The position numbers and the translations under genes were made by a program. Source: Gautieria morchelliformis (taxonomy: Eukaryota > Basidiomycota > Agaricomycetes > Gomphales > Gomphaceae). From it: 64,000 nucleotides of DNA. Where the stretch lies: the NCBI GenBank assembly GCA_015179125.1, contig WHVA01000483.1:1-64000 (forward strand). Direction: 5' to 3'. Below are positions 34,276 through 46,432 of this stretch, in pieces (position 1 is the first letter of the stretch; the number at the start of each line of letters is the position of its first letter). Under the pieces are notes generated by a model. It had not been told where the DNA came from. It saw nothing but the letters and a program-made list of their open reading frames with translations, and did no database searches.

Positions 34276-34829
34276 TGTTAAGCCCCGTTCCCGAGTCCGG
34301 ATCCGAGACCTCAGCCTCAGATCTCACTTGGGAACCTTTGGGCTTGACTCGGGTTCCCTATCGGTTCATCATTCACCCTGATCCCCTTTCCTAGATAGTC
34401 CTGTTCCATTTCTGATGATCATCCGTCAACCCTGCTTCCTGCTCGATACGGGCATTGATGCCCTCTTTCCGTTCCTTGCAATTAGTATATAAACCCCTCG
34501 TCATGTACGCTAATTCCTCAGTTCTGATATCGACTTAGATTCCTCGTATCTCCCGCTCCTCTGTCTGATCCTCATTTCCGAACCTCGGCCTCCAGCCAAA
34601 TCCGTCCCTGAATCCGTTTCCCGAAATTAGGGCGGAACACTGTAGTGGGCGCAACCTACGAAGTTGAAGCCAAGCCCTCTGTTCCCGAACTTTGGTTAAC
34701 CTCAGCTCGGCCCTCGGGTTGAGTCTTAAGTATGACTTACATTCTTAACAGTCTCCTTAAGTGCCTAAAAACTACACTCTTAAGCCAGTCTTATTGACTA
34801 CTTAAAGCTCTGATTCACACTTCGTTACA
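34276..34829 (+). mobile_element. 3' LTR of element G
   Basis: Starts TGTTAAGCCCCGTT after a purine-rich tract (AAGAGAGAGG, 34263-34272) and ends TTCGTTACA; 554 bp. A TATA-like run (GTATATAAACC) is at about 34488. Its last 80 bp are repeated at 46353-46432, which confirms the right boundary. Confidence 0.8.
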
Positions 34830-35640
34830 TTTTTTGACCTACTCTCAATCAACCTCGAGCTCAATGGCCTGATCAACCGCCAAATACACGATTTCTCAAA
34901 AACAATTTTACTTCAACTACACCTAACTCAAAGAAAACCCACAGAATGGCCACATGCTTTGGTAAAGCATACTCAGAGCATCCAGCTTCAGCTGAGGCAA
35001 ACACACTGAACCCCTACACCGAGTTGCCCCAAGAACCCGGCCACAAGGAAACCTCGATGGACCTGGGAGACAAATCGAGCTCGCCACTTCCCCAGTAAGT
35101 GTCGATGGATATTATGACCTAGAAAGAGCAGAGGGCATGGCCTTTGATGTTTTTCATTCAATAGATGCTCGCACCCCCCCTCTAGAGGTCGAAGCTAGAA
35201 CCCCCATTGACACCCTCATAGCTGAGGACCGTCACAAGGCTAAAACATGTTGCCCCTGCCCAGCGGATGGAGCAGACTCAATAGACTGTCCCCCCGCCCC
35301 ACGGATGGAGCAGACACGACAGACCGTCACCCCCGCTCAGTGGATGGAGTAGGATGGACAAACCGTTGCCCCCGCTCTGCAGATGGAGATGACGCAACTG
35401 ACCATCGTCACCGCTCAGTGGTTGGGTATACTAGAAAATATGGACTCGAAGTCATTGCATGAGATGATAAAAGATCACACACATTGTGTGTCTGAATCTG
35501 CAGAAGTAAATAACACTGCTACATCAGAATTGACCGCACCTTCCACGCCACAAAAATCTAAGTCTACACCTCGGACGACACCCAGATTGACTGCAGCACA
35601 GAAATAAAAGTGGAGGGCGCATGACTTCAGCTCGCAGGAT
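34830..35640 (+). other. Leader or gag N-terminal remnant of element D
   Basis: Short open pieces suggest old gag coding (ATG at about 34946: MATCFGKAYSEHPAS; later MAFDVFHSIDARTPPLEVEA), but stops interrupt them. The stretch is read as the 5' part of the Gypsy element whose gag follows. No LTR was identified here. Confidence 0.35.
35248..35420. repeat. About 39-bp minisatellite, four and a half units
   Basis: Units of the form CCCCCGCYCNRYGGATGGAG followed by about 19 bases, with small indels (38-41 bp). Confidence 0.75.
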
Positions 35641-35643
35641 GCA

Positions 35644-37322
35644 ATGTCAACAATAGACGTACTGACCATCAACTCCAAAAGTGACAAGCTGCTCACTCAA
35701 CAGCTCCATGTTGAACTCAACGGCACTGACCCTGATGACCCTGCTAAGGAAAATACTCACCATAAGATGGCAAGCATCCTCCCTGGGGTTTATCAGCTCA
35801 GGCAATTGAAACCAGGTAACAGGGACACAGTGACAACCACTTACCCGCTCGTGACCCATGCCACGGACCAGATCCCAGTCCAAAGCTATTTGGCAAATGT
35901 CTTCAATGGCAGAACAACAAACCTCTACACTCAGCGACAATCTGAGATGGATGTATCCTTGGCTAAATCCACGACTCACCCAGTATTTAGAAAGCCAAAG
36001 TACTACGAAAGACAGCTTATCGTAAGAAGTTGAAACAGAGACTGGCAGATACGTCCCACCTAAAAATCTCTGAGCCAGACCCTTGCGACGGCTCCGCAGA
36101 CTTCGATGCTTTTGAACAATGGACATTTGAGGTAAATAACTGGTTTGAAATGACTAGTTTTCCAACACATTTTCATGTAAAACACATGAAAAAGTTTATG
36201 AAAGGAAAAGCCGCTAAATACTACATGACATTTGTGGCCCCTCAACCCGACGCCTATACAGTAGAGTCCCTGGGTAAAGAACTATTTGACTTCTGTTTTC
36301 CAGCCCGCTTCAGACAACAGATGCGTCTCAAATTCTATGAGGCTCACCAAGGCAAGAAGACAGTACGAGAGTACATTAGACACCTCTGATCCCTGGCAAC
36401 TCATCTGCCGGATATCATGGAATTTCACATTGTCCAGCAGCTATGGAACGGTGCCAACAGCGACCTCTGCCTGGAATGGACAAAAGTGGAACTGTCTGAC
36501 GAATACACGGATCTCACAACATTAGAAGAGACAGCTGAGTGACTAGAACAGGCCAAGCACTTACAGCAATACAAAGAAAGACGAAACACCTCTCTTCCAA
36601 AAGTGGATCCTAGAAGACCCTCAAGGAATAACAACACATATCCACAACCGGCATCCCCAACTGACACGCTCAGGATGCAGACTTCTCCATCTAAACGCCA
36701 CAACTTTCGCAATTTCAAGCCTAGAGATAGAACCACAAATGATATCAGAGCTAATACCCACGTAAAGAGACGATCACGCTCACCAGCATGCAAAGCCAAG
36801 CTCACCGATGCTCAGAAGGACGACCTGCAAGCAAAGGGTCTATGCTTCCTGTGCTCCCAGGCAGTATCTCGGGACTGCCCTAAACGCACAACTGTCATGA
36901 ATGGCCACCTCACACACCTGCCAGGCATACAGGCCGCAACTGTAGAGCTAACAAACTCCATCAAGGACCTGGGTCGTTTAGCTTCCGAAAATATAATGCT
37001 TGAACTGAATATGATACCACCCCAGGAAGAGCCAAGGGACACACCAGATGCAATGGATTTCCCACAGAGCTTTTGGGACGCCATCAGCCACTCCCTATCA
37101 GAAGGTGTAAGCACGGGACACTGCCTACTACCCCTGAACTGCACCAGGATTGGTTGTTACACTACAATTCCAATATCAGCAAATAGCGTGTTAATAAATG
37201 ATAGGTTATTCAATATGCAATACTCACTGGAAGTAACAACACTCCTGGACAAGGACTTCGACTGTCTAGACTGGATAGAGTTTGAAAACATCCGCAGAAA
37301 TCTAGAGATCCCCCCACAATAG
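35644..37322 (+). pseudogene. Ty3/Gypsy gag (element D)
   Basis: 36030-36389 codes the retrotransposon gag core (DFDAFEQWTFEVNNWFEMT, HVKHMKKFMKGKAAKYYM, LGKELFDFCFPARFRQQM, KTVREYIRHL). After a TGA at 36387-36389 the same frame continues (SLATHLPDIMEFHIVQQLW), with another TGA at about 36539. It then has a basic region and a degraded zinc knuckle (CFLCSQAVSRDC; the His is lost). Both TGA codons sit where CGA (Arg) would fit, as expected from C-to-T decay at CpG. The gene ends just before the family C LTR. Confidence 0.8.
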
Positions 37323-37329
37323 AGCGATT

Positions 37330-38335
37330 TGTCAAGATTGGTTTTTAGGCATTAATATTGTGTATTAGTGAACACAGCGAATGCCCGAATAACTTGTGCG
37401 AATAAGTATGCCGTTCGGCGAATAGAGGAACCAATGAATGTTCACAAGGTAAGAGGGTTGCCCGACCGGGGCTCACCCTATCTACAGTCGTAGCGAAATA
37501 GCCCGTGGCACTTGACGATGTAACGTGCAAGGTCTCACGGAAGGGCTGTCTAAGTCTCGACAATCCCTTCGCCAACAGCACAGAAAATGGTTCGAAGGCT
37601 AAGGTAATGAAGATGAAGTATGAGAACTCACCAGTGATGCCTAAGTACTCTGCTAGTCGAAGATGGAAATCTCCAAGAGAAGGCTTAAGACGATGACCCC
37701 AGCGAGGTCGAATTTGCACAAGATGAACGACATATGATAATTGAACTGGAGAATATACATGCGAATGTAAACTACTTATATCGAATGCTCGCAAGGTATT
37801 AGCGAATAGGAAAGAGGCCGTCGTGAGTTAGGGTCGGATAGGGGTGCGCAGTCATGATACTAAGTAGAAGGAATAAACATACAATAGAGTGAGGGAAGAA
37901 TGCGAACATGAAACGGCGGAGAGTAAAGGGGGCGAAGGCACATGGACAAAAGCATGTCTTGGGACCCGATTACATGCTACCCTGCACAGACTCTTCGTTT
38001 ACTGGGTTGATCCCGCACGACCTATGGAAGGGACATCCTGCGAACACACTTTGGCCATACAAATGCCCAATGGGGTTGGATTAAGAAGATGATGGGGTTA
38101 ATGATGAACCCTCATGCTGGGTGACTGGTATCGATCATATTTGATGGCGTGCCTGCTGGCGAAATGTGCGAGGAGCGAGGAGCGAACAGCGGTTCGGAGA
38201 ATGGGGCGAACAGCGGGTAGAGTGGACGTGGAGGGGGAGTGGCTGGTGGGTGCGGCGAACTCTGGCGAAGATGCTAGGGAGTGACAAGGGGGAACATAGA
38301 GGTAGTGCGGTAGGAGAAATAGACTGGTCATGACA
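37330..38335 (+). mobile_element. Solo LTR, family C, with 5-bp target duplication
   Basis: TGTCAAGATTGG...GGTCATGACA, 1006 bp, same orientation as the 7.4 kb copy. CGATT flanks it at 37325-37329 and 38336-38340. It entered the Gypsy element D downstream of gag. Confidence 0.94.
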
Positions 38336-38340
38336 CGATT

Positions 38341-38841
38341 CGCCGACAATATGTGGGTGGACAGCCAAAGAACACTATGCACGTTCACAAAATTAGGCTC
38401 GAAATGGGATGGCGAAGACTGGCTAAACTTAGCTGATAATCCGCATCACCTCAATAGACAACAGCTAGCGACAAAAAACATGGAACGAATAGCAAACAAC
38501 AGACGAGCACAAGAACTCGAAGATGTCCAAACCATTTGATTATACCTTTTCATCAGATGAAGAACACAACGAAGAAGACGCGTCTAGAAAACATTCTCCG
38601 TGAAATCTTGCCACCTGAGGAGGACATATATGGGGACATGCCTGGCCTCGTCTTGATAGAAGATGAATCAGATGACGAGGATAGTGCCCCCCACATGACA
38701 ATCCACGCCGCCGCCACCAGGCCGGTTTCATCAAATACCACTGCCGCAAAACCATGTGGCAAGGTAGTAAAAGCACCACAGCACTCTCAGGAAATGGAGT
38801 GTAACACCGGAAAGCCAAATGATTTCAAACTGACAGAGTGA
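38341..38841 (+). pseudogene. Gypsy element D sequence after the LTR insertion
   Basis: Two open pieces continue element D: NMWVDSQRTLCTFTKLGSKW ... NRQQLATKNMERIANNRRAQ and, in another frame from about 38565, TRLENILREILPPEEDIYGD with an acidic stretch. They probably belong to the gag-pol junction or the start of pol; no domain is certain. Element E adjoins on the other strand. Confidence 0.4.
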
Positions 38842-39240
38842 TAAGTTTTCGAATAGATTGAGGATGCGGCCTTTGACTCGAGGCCGAGTTCGATATAGAG
38901 ATGCAAGAGATGAAGGTAGCTCGGGATTTGACTAATAACTCGAAGTCAAACAAAGTATCAAGAATGGTTCGTGTTCGTTTCAGTCATACATGTAGTACTA
39001 TTTATACTAACTCGGATAGGGGTCTCGGTGCGTGGGGATGAGCGACGGGAGTAGTGGGATGGTGTGTATGTTAGGTGCATACATACCGCCACTACCGTAC
39101 ATCCGTGCTGCGGGTCGCTTACTCGGTCTAGCCTGGATGTGAGGCGGAAGAGAATACCCTTATATGGTGGCTTGAAGGATAAGGCGGGATGGTAGGAGAG
39201 ACTGGGTAGGAATAACATGTGTGGCTCGAAGGTAATGGAG
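38839..39240 (-). mobile_element. LTR candidate of element E
   Basis: On the minus strand the sequence has LTR character: a TATAAGGG box (about 39155), a second TATAAATA (about 39000) and an end ...AACTTATCA at 38839. It directly follows the element E coding remnant. No second copy was found in the window, so both ends are uncertain. Confidence 0.35.
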
Positions 39241-39244
39241 AATA

Positions 39245-39855
39245 TATGTTGCGTTCCCTGATCGTGGTGTGTGATCGACTCGTTGTTATCATATTCCTGA
39301 AGAAGCTGTCTTCGTGGTATAGTGATTTCAGTACTTCTGGGAAGCTTAGGGAAGGATCAAGCATGGAGACTACATCAGCAAATGGTGGTGGATTATATTC
39401 CACTTCTAATGTGTCTGGCGTTTGTTCTATGGGGTAGTCCGCTACACAATGTGTGCCATGTGTCGGGGTGTCCACGGAATGACTCGTGTTGTGTAAAGCT
39501 GCGGGTTCTACCTTTTTTGGATGAGCGAGACGCATCGACTTTACCAATTTGTGTCCCTTATCATACGTTTGCTGGGGAGGCTTACTCATTTTCATCAGGG
39601 GTCTCACTGATAAGCCTTCTTTGTCTTTCCTTGCAGGAGGCTTTATCATGCGTCCGCTCTTTGTTATCGTGGTCTTAGTCACACCGGCAGCACTGTAAGA
39701 GAATTGGCTTAGGACTTGTGGTATCACAAGGTAATAGAACTCGACCAAACGGTGGTGATTCTAGTACGATGTAGTGACTGTTACAAGTAAAGATAAGCTG
39801 GGGAACTGCCGGGCAGTTCCCACGCACTACTATATACAGCAGGGTCTTGTGGACC
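39245..39855 (-). pseudogene. Element E: linker and start of integrase
   Basis: Minus-strand frame with RMIKPPARKDKEGLSVRP ... VEYNPPPFADVVSMLDPSLS, then LKSLYHEDSFFRNMITT. This matches the segment between RNase H and integrase, with the start of the integrase N-terminal region. The integrase itself is missing and LTR-like sequence follows. A family B LTR splits it from the upstream pol. Confidence 0.55.
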
Positions 39856-39860
39856 CCCCC

Positions 39861-40323
39861 TGTAAGGGCAACCCTGGCTAGTTGTGGAGATCACACTACC
39901 ACACAACTGACAAGGGGAAATCCAAAGTCTGTATAAATGAACAGAGCATACAAGAGAGGGGATTCTCACCTGACAAGGGGAAATCCAAAGAGAAAAGTCT
40001 AAGGACCCCCAATGTCAGCGAGCCCGTATTATACTACGCTGCGCAGCCAGGGACAACACTTGGCACCCGCCATCAACCCTGCACCTCCCTGACCCTTGAT
40101 CGACCCTTGATGTCACCTATTACGCGAGTCGCTTGATTTCCGACACTGTTCCGAGGGTGGAACTCGGAAATTGGAGTGGAACTGGGAAGGCGAACAGAAC
40201 TGGTGGAAGTTCTCCCAGAAGCGGAATCATTTCCGAGAGCGGAGGCGGAGATGGAATCGGAATCGGAAGCGGAGTCGGAAATGGAGTCGGAACTGGAAAT
40301 GGAAAACAGGGTGTCCCCTGACA
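39861..40323 (-). mobile_element. Solo LTR, family B
   Basis: On the minus strand TGTCAGGGGACACC...CCTTACA, 463 bp. CCCCC lies on both sides (39856-39860 and 40324-40328), but the right side is part of a C homopolymer, so the target duplication is suggestive only. Inside is a degenerate GGAA-rich tract (40140-40310). Coding sequence of element E stands on both sides. Confidence 0.85.
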
Positions 40324-40334
40324 CCCCCCCCCCC

Positions 40335-42312
40335 CCCCGGGAATCTACTTCCTTACAAGCACCTAGGTGCATTACTAGGGATGCTGTTGCCTCAGTGCCT
40401 GTTCGAAGAGTTGGATGGCATGTGGTGGTCTCGGCCTGGGTTGGTACATCATCTTCAACTATGTATTCAGATGAGCTCCTGATCGTTCCATTAGGTTCCG
40501 CATTGTACATTCGTGATAACGCGTCTGCTACCACATTGGTCTCACCAGGGATATAGTGTATTTCGAAGTCGAAGTCCCCTAGAACGTCAATCCAACGGTG
40601 TTGTCTGGATGATAGGTTCTTTTGGGTGAGTATGTATTCCAGAGGCTTGTGATCTTTAAATACTCGAAATCTTATTCCTTATAGTAGGTGACGGAATCGT
40701 TTTAGGGACTCTATTATAGCTAGGAGCTCATGGTCATGTACAGGGTAATTTCTTTGTGCAGGATTAACTTTGGCTGACCAGAAGCTGATCGTCACTGCTG
40801 TTTGTATGTCAGTGTCTTTTGTGAGGACACTGCCTGCGCCTCCTAAGGGTGCATCACATATTAGGTTCACAGGTGGCACGTCTGTTGCATAGCTGATGGC
40901 CGTTCTATGTGAGTCTCAGTGAGTCTGTACTATTTCCTTTACAGAATCGAAGGCCCGCTGCTCCATAGGGCCCCACCTCCACACTGCTGTTGATCCTGTC
41001 CGGTTTGTCTGAATTCCCATCGGCTTCCTGACGTCCTTACAATTTGGGGCTATGTAGCTGACCATGCCTATGAAGGAGGCGAGCGCATCACGGTCGGTTG
41101 GTGTTTTCCAATTTGTTATTTGGTCCACTTTTTCCAGGTCCATAATGATCCCCTGTGCATCGATAACATGGCCCAATATCTTCAATTTGTCTGCGAAGAA
41201 CATGAGTTTGTCGGGTGTTGACAGGTACATCTTCTCTCGTCGTAGAATGTCAATAACTTTTTTGCAGTGTTGTATGTGATCCTCAATTGAATTCGAGTAT
41301 ATGACAATATCATCTAGGTATGCATCCATAAACACATCTATGTGTGGACCAAAGATATCGTTCATTACCGCTTGGTACGTTGCAGGGCCGTTACAGTCCC
41401 CTTGTTGCATTACTAAGCTTTCCATTGTTCCATCAGGTGTATTGAATGTTGTCCGACCTACATGTTCATCTATGACACATATCTGTTCGTACGTGTCCCT
41501 TCCATCAACCAGTGTTCTGAACGGGTGTCATAGCACATTGGTGAGAATGGTTTCTATGTTTGGGAGAGGGCTGGCCAGCTTATGCGTGTTTTTGTTCTGT
41601 TCGCATTTGTCCAGCACGGTGCAGATGCGAGGCTCACCGTTAGGGCCTGGCTCTTCATTACTATTAACATGGGAACAGCGTTACGGCCCGGATGAAAACA
41701 CCATCTGCCTGTCTTTAGGTAATTGTCCCGCTTTGTTCTCCAAAGGTGTTTTACGGCTTCAGGGCAGCGTGAGGGCCTCCAATTGTAAGTCTTTGACTCA
41801 TCTATGATAGGTATTGTATGATTTATTGCTCTTAGGGGTGGCAGGGGAGTTTCTTCCACGGAATGGCATATATCTGTGGCATATTCGCGTAGCTGTCATC
41901 AGAGCTGCTGTAGCCCGTCCTCCACTATGTCCGCAGCCATTGAAGTTACCATGGCCATGTCTGGACCTCCTATTTTCTGAGCCGTGTTTGAGACAATGGA
42001 AACTCGTGAAGGGTTGAAGCCTAGCATAACCCTGTGTTGGAACAGGAAAGGTGTACCTAATATCATGTCATAATTCTCCAGATTAATGATATCCATTCGG
42101 TGTTTTTCCAGTATGTCTTGGTATGCAAATTCAATGATCGTTGAGCAGTTGATCATTGTGCGAGAACATGTCGCTGCCAGTTGGCAAGGTAGAGGTTTTG
42201 CTAGTTGTTCTATTGGGAGCTTTAACTGATTGACTGCCGTAGTTGAAATGAAATCTGCTAGCGATCCGGTGTCAAGCAAGGCTCGTATATCCTTTCCATT
42301 TATTTGAACCAT
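40335..42312 (-). pseudogene. Ty3/Gypsy pol of element E: protease, RT, RNase H
   Basis: Minus strand. 42312-41899 is a protease (DIRALLDTGSLADFISTTAV, later MILGTPFLFQHR). 41859-41554 is the start of reverse transcriptase (LPPLRAINHTIPIIDESKTY, SRCPEAVKHLWR). 41525-40916 is the core: FMDAYLDDIVIYSNS with YLDD at about 41310-41321, and MFFADKLKILGHVIDAQGI. 40879-40679 is RNase H (FWSAKVNPAQRNYPVHDHEL). 40534-40335 gives the RNase H end, VADALSRMYNAEPNGTIRS. Frame breaks separate the blocks. No gag lies upstream: within 400 bp the plus-strand element D begins. Confidence 0.9.
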
Positions 42313-42690
42313 GATGACTATTGCCTTGGGTATTAGTCGTTTGTGTCGTGAGGGAAGATCTATCAGCTACGGACTCTTATGCCACTCGGTTTGTTCCACG
42401 ACTTAGCACACACAGATTATGACCCGTAATGTCCACTACAACGATCTCTATTCACGAGTACCCTAACGATCTATCTCTCCCACTATCTAACTTCACCCCG
42501 AGCACCACGAGACACATACGCACACACCCGAGCCATCGAGACATGAGACGAGACCACAGACACACACCGATACTCACCGAGTCGAGTCGAGACCAACATA
42601 TTACTTCCAAGCACCTAGATCCGTATCACGAGTCGAGTCGAGGCACGAGCACTGTTGACGAGCCGAGTACCAGGATGGACTCCTAACGAT
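42313..42690. other. Junction between elements E and D
   Basis: Non-coding, with repeated GAGTCGAGTCGAG words (about 42575-42640). It may be the 5' leader or LTR remnant of element E on the minus strand; no partner copy was found. Confidence 0.35.
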
Positions 42691-42699
42691 TTTGAGAAT

Positions 42700-44515
42700 T
42701 TCACGCTCCAGGACGGGCTCATCATACTATGAGAAGCCGAGGGTACCAAGCTATGCATTCCAGAAGGTCAGCATAAAGATTGCGGCATATGTGAGATCCT
42801 TATTTCACATGCTCACTCCTTACTTGCACACCTAGCCAGCAGAAAAACTTTTCATTACTTATGCGAACATCTCTGGTGGCCTGGAATGTTCAACGATGTT
42901 AAGAAATTCTGTTCCAGCTGCCACATCTGTGCAACGGCGAAACCAATTAACCATTCAAAGTACGGCAAGTTGAAACCCCTGGCCATACCAACACCACGAT
43001 GGGAGCACATAGGGATTGATTTTGTTGGCCCCCTGCCCTCATCCTTGAACAGACACAGCGATTTTGATATGCTATGTGTGATCATTGACCATTTGGCCTC
43101 TATGATACATTTAGCTCCTTCAAAATAAACGTTCAGCACCAAACAGATCCCTGAGTTAGTCTTCAACAATGTCTACAAGCTGCACGGCATGCCCGAACGA
43201 ATCATCAGCGAAAGGGACTCCCTATTCAGGGCAACATTCTGGGAACACCTGCATAAGCTCCTCGGGTCGGAACTACACATGTCTACTGCCTACCACCCGC
43301 AGACCGACAGCGCAACGGAACGCGCTAACCGCACGATCACTCAAATGTTACGAATCACCATATCTTCTGATCAAAAGGACAGGGTTCAGAAACTGCCGTT
43401 CATCGAGTTTGCCTTCAATATGGCACATTCTGAAGCGACAGGGTTCTCCCCTTTCTTCTTGAACTATGGCACAATTCCACATCCACTCATTTGGACACAC
43501 AACGACTCTTACATACCAGGGGTCCAAGCATTCGCCAGAGAATGAAGGACGCGCTTACAGCGGCCCACAACTCAATCCTCGTACAACGAGTAAAGTAAAC
43601 TCATTCTGCCAACCGACGTCGTCAACCAGCTCCATTCTGTGTAGACGACCTAGTCTACTTGTCTACCTGAAACTACCAAAAGGCTGTGCAAGGAAGCTAG
43701 CTCCAAAGTTCATGGGCCCCTACAGGATTTTACAGGAAGTTGTCCCATGGACATCTTATAAGCTGGCTCTCCCGAGCGAACTCCTTGCGTGAGACATACA
43801 CCCCATATTCCATGCCAACCTTCTATGCATACATGTGCCCAACGACAACCGAAATTTCCCAGGTCGATCAATCAGTCAAGTCATGAACCTGGGAATGGCG
43901 GCGCCGGAGTGGCAACCATGCACTTTCCTCAGCCACACTGGCAAGGGACGCAATGCGTGGTTCAAAGTCCAATGGAAAAACGATGACACCACCTGGCTCC
44001 CGTACACATCGGTCCGCCACCTACCAAAATTCAACACGTACTTAGAAGCTCAGGATGTCACTTCCATAGACGACCTGCCTGACAGGCACAGTCACATTCC
44101 CTGGAATCTAGAGATCGAGATGGAGCTCCCCAAGCATATGGGGCCTGATCCAGGCCCAGCTACACCGATCAGCACCCACACAGTACAGGTCCCACTCCCC
44201 AAGCCTATAAAGGCTGCTACATGTTCATACACCCTGCCCCACCTACTACAAATTACGCTAACGCTGCCCTGCATGACTTCGCACCCTGATATCCTTAGTC
44301 ACACACATGCTTCCAGGATTGGCACAACAGGTCAACACTACACAAGTATGCAGGGGGTCCTGACCCTGGCACAGCGCCAGCAGGGTACGACACTTGGCTG
44401 GGAGGACAGAGTTTTCACGAAGCCAATAAGAACTATCGTGAGGGAGACGATAGCCTCTCAGAGATATCCGCAGCGTTTGGCGGGCTGGACTCGATGTCCC
44501 AGTTCTCGGGTATAG
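42700..44515 (+). pseudogene. Ty3/Gypsy integrase with chromodomain-like tail (element D)
   Basis: The integrase zinc finger (HAHSLLAHLASRKTFHYL ... CSSCHICATA) leads into RWEHIGIDFVGPLPSS. A stop at about 43126 and frame changes follow. The core then continues from 43189 (MPERIISERDSLFRATFWEH, STAYHPQTDSATERANR) to 43545. The C-terminal part (about 43650-44100) reads PKFMGPYRILQEV and a chromodomain-like GRNAWFKVQWKNDDTTWLPY. It has the same strand as gag at 35.6-37.3 kb and is probably the other end of the same element; the reverse transcriptase is missing between them. Confidence 0.8.
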
Positions 44516-45283
44516 CCCCCTCTGTCGCAGCAGGTCCCACAAACCCCATGACGCAAAGTCAGCCCACGACGATGCCCGTGGGTTAATATGGCGCCCCCTT
44601 CCCCGCTCACGCTCCCAATCAGCATCACCCCGCCCCCGCAGCAGGTGACCACCACTATAACAACCACAGTGGACCTCATTGCGGGCCGCCCAAGGCTCAT
44701 CAAAGAAGAGCACCTTGACGCACAGTACCGCACCAGGGGATACTCCAGGCACTGACGTGGTCAGAATAGAGGGCGAGGCGAGTCTGAGGCCGACGATAGG
44801 AAGTGAGACACTGAGTCCAACCGTCCCAACATTGACAAGCGCGATGCCCCCCACTCCCTGCCCAACTCAAGGGAGGCCTCCCCTGCCAGGGGCAGACAAC
44901 GCGGAGCCCCTCGAGACACGCCCAAAGTTGGCGGACCTGGTCAGTCCCTTCCCTACTTAAACAACTCACTGACCACTGAGGACTCGGCTGCTTTCGAATG
45001 AGTAGTCAGGGCTTTGGTCGAGGGCCTGGCAGACCTAGCCAACCACCAGTCTGATGAGCCTATGGCGGGCCCGTCGCACTCTGGAGCTAACTAAATGACG
45101 ACCTTGAAGGGTATGTTTATTTTATCTTTTATAAGTCCACGTGCTGTGAACTGGAGGGCGAATGAAAGGAAGCGGTGTCAGACTCATTACTAACCCCGAT
45201 CCCTTTCAGACATCAGCACTGACTGAAGACAGGAATAGAGTAGGAAGTTAGTATAAAAGCTCCACAAGCATTCATGTATATTC
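44516..45283. other. 3' region of element D up to LTR family A
   Basis: Open pieces continue on the plus strand (TEDSAAFE*VVRALVEGLAD at about 44980-45050, ending in a stop near 45094). A TATA-like TATAAAAG lies at about 45252. It may be a pol tail followed by a cut LTR. Confidence 0.35.
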
Positions 45284-46337
45284 TGTTGTGACAAACGCAA
45301 TTATTTCACTTCAAATCATTTATATATAAAAGGAAACTAATAAAGAAAGAAAAGAAAATCAAAAGAAAAATCAAAAGAAACAGAAATTATATTCATGATA
45401 GACGTCGGCGCAGACGACGATCACACGAGATTTATGTCATGCTATATTACTCACAAATCGGGTGATATACAGGAGTTCGAGCGTCGACCACGTGCGGTCG
45501 ACAGGCGCCAGGCCATAGGCACCGAGGGGTGCGGGCACCAAACGCCGCAGAGAATAACAGACTGCGCAGGGGTACAGGGTGCTGTGGAGTGACCTGAGAA
45601 AGTCATCTGCAGCATACATATTCAATCAGCTGCCCCACAAGAAGGGCACAGAGACAGCGGCCCCATCTCCAAGCCCAGCATATATGCTGGGCAGGGTAAA
45701 CTCAGATCCATTTTCTATTTGAATCCCATGACACGTCTGACTGATTACTATCTTAACAACATGTGGACAGGGGCTTTGTATACTAGGTACAGATCTCTAT
45801 TCCAAGACCCAGACAATCCTAACACCATCCCCATCACCCCATGACTTTATGACTATAAATTAGTCACCCCTTAGTTACAAAGTAGTTTTTCGACCCATCC
45901 ATCCAATATCTTGAACACTAGTAGTTACTACCAATATAGTATAAATAGCTAGTACAAATGTATGAACAAATCTATCCAGAATCGATTATTCTGCCTCCTG
46001 AAATTTCTGTAGTCTTGTTTGATAGCTACAAAGCTCAGATCTTGATAGTTTATTCCAAATCTTCGTTGAGAGTCTACTATCACTGTTTACTCTATACTAC
46101 CTTAAAAGCGAACGCTTTTGATTTGAATATCCCTTGGATCGACACTAGTTTTCTGTCGACGCGGTCACGTGACCCTCATTCATCAGTGCTGGACGCGCCT
46201 CGAAGGGCTTAGTCAGCACATAGAAGAGAGGCGAACACAGTGGTTTCAACCACTGAGCAATAGATTTCACTTGTTAAAAGGCACTAATTAATATCTTAAT
46301 CTAAAATATTCAGCTTTAGTTTCTATCCCCCGATACA
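45284..46337 (-). mobile_element. LTR-like repeat, family A, second copy
   Basis: Inverse copy of 18880-19967; ends on the minus strand ...TTTGTCACAACA. No clear target duplication was found. Confidence 0.7.
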
Positions 46338-46352
46338 CGTTGATTATCCACT

Positions 46353-46432
46353 GGTCTCCTTAAGTGCCTAAAAACTACACTCTTAAGCCAGTCTTATCGA
46401 CTACTTAAAGCTCCGATTCACACTTCGTTACA
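46353..46432 (+). mobile_element. LTR end fragment of the element G family
   Basis: 80 bp nearly identical to 34750-34829, ending CACTTCGTTACA. The rest of the LTR is absent. Confidence 0.9.
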
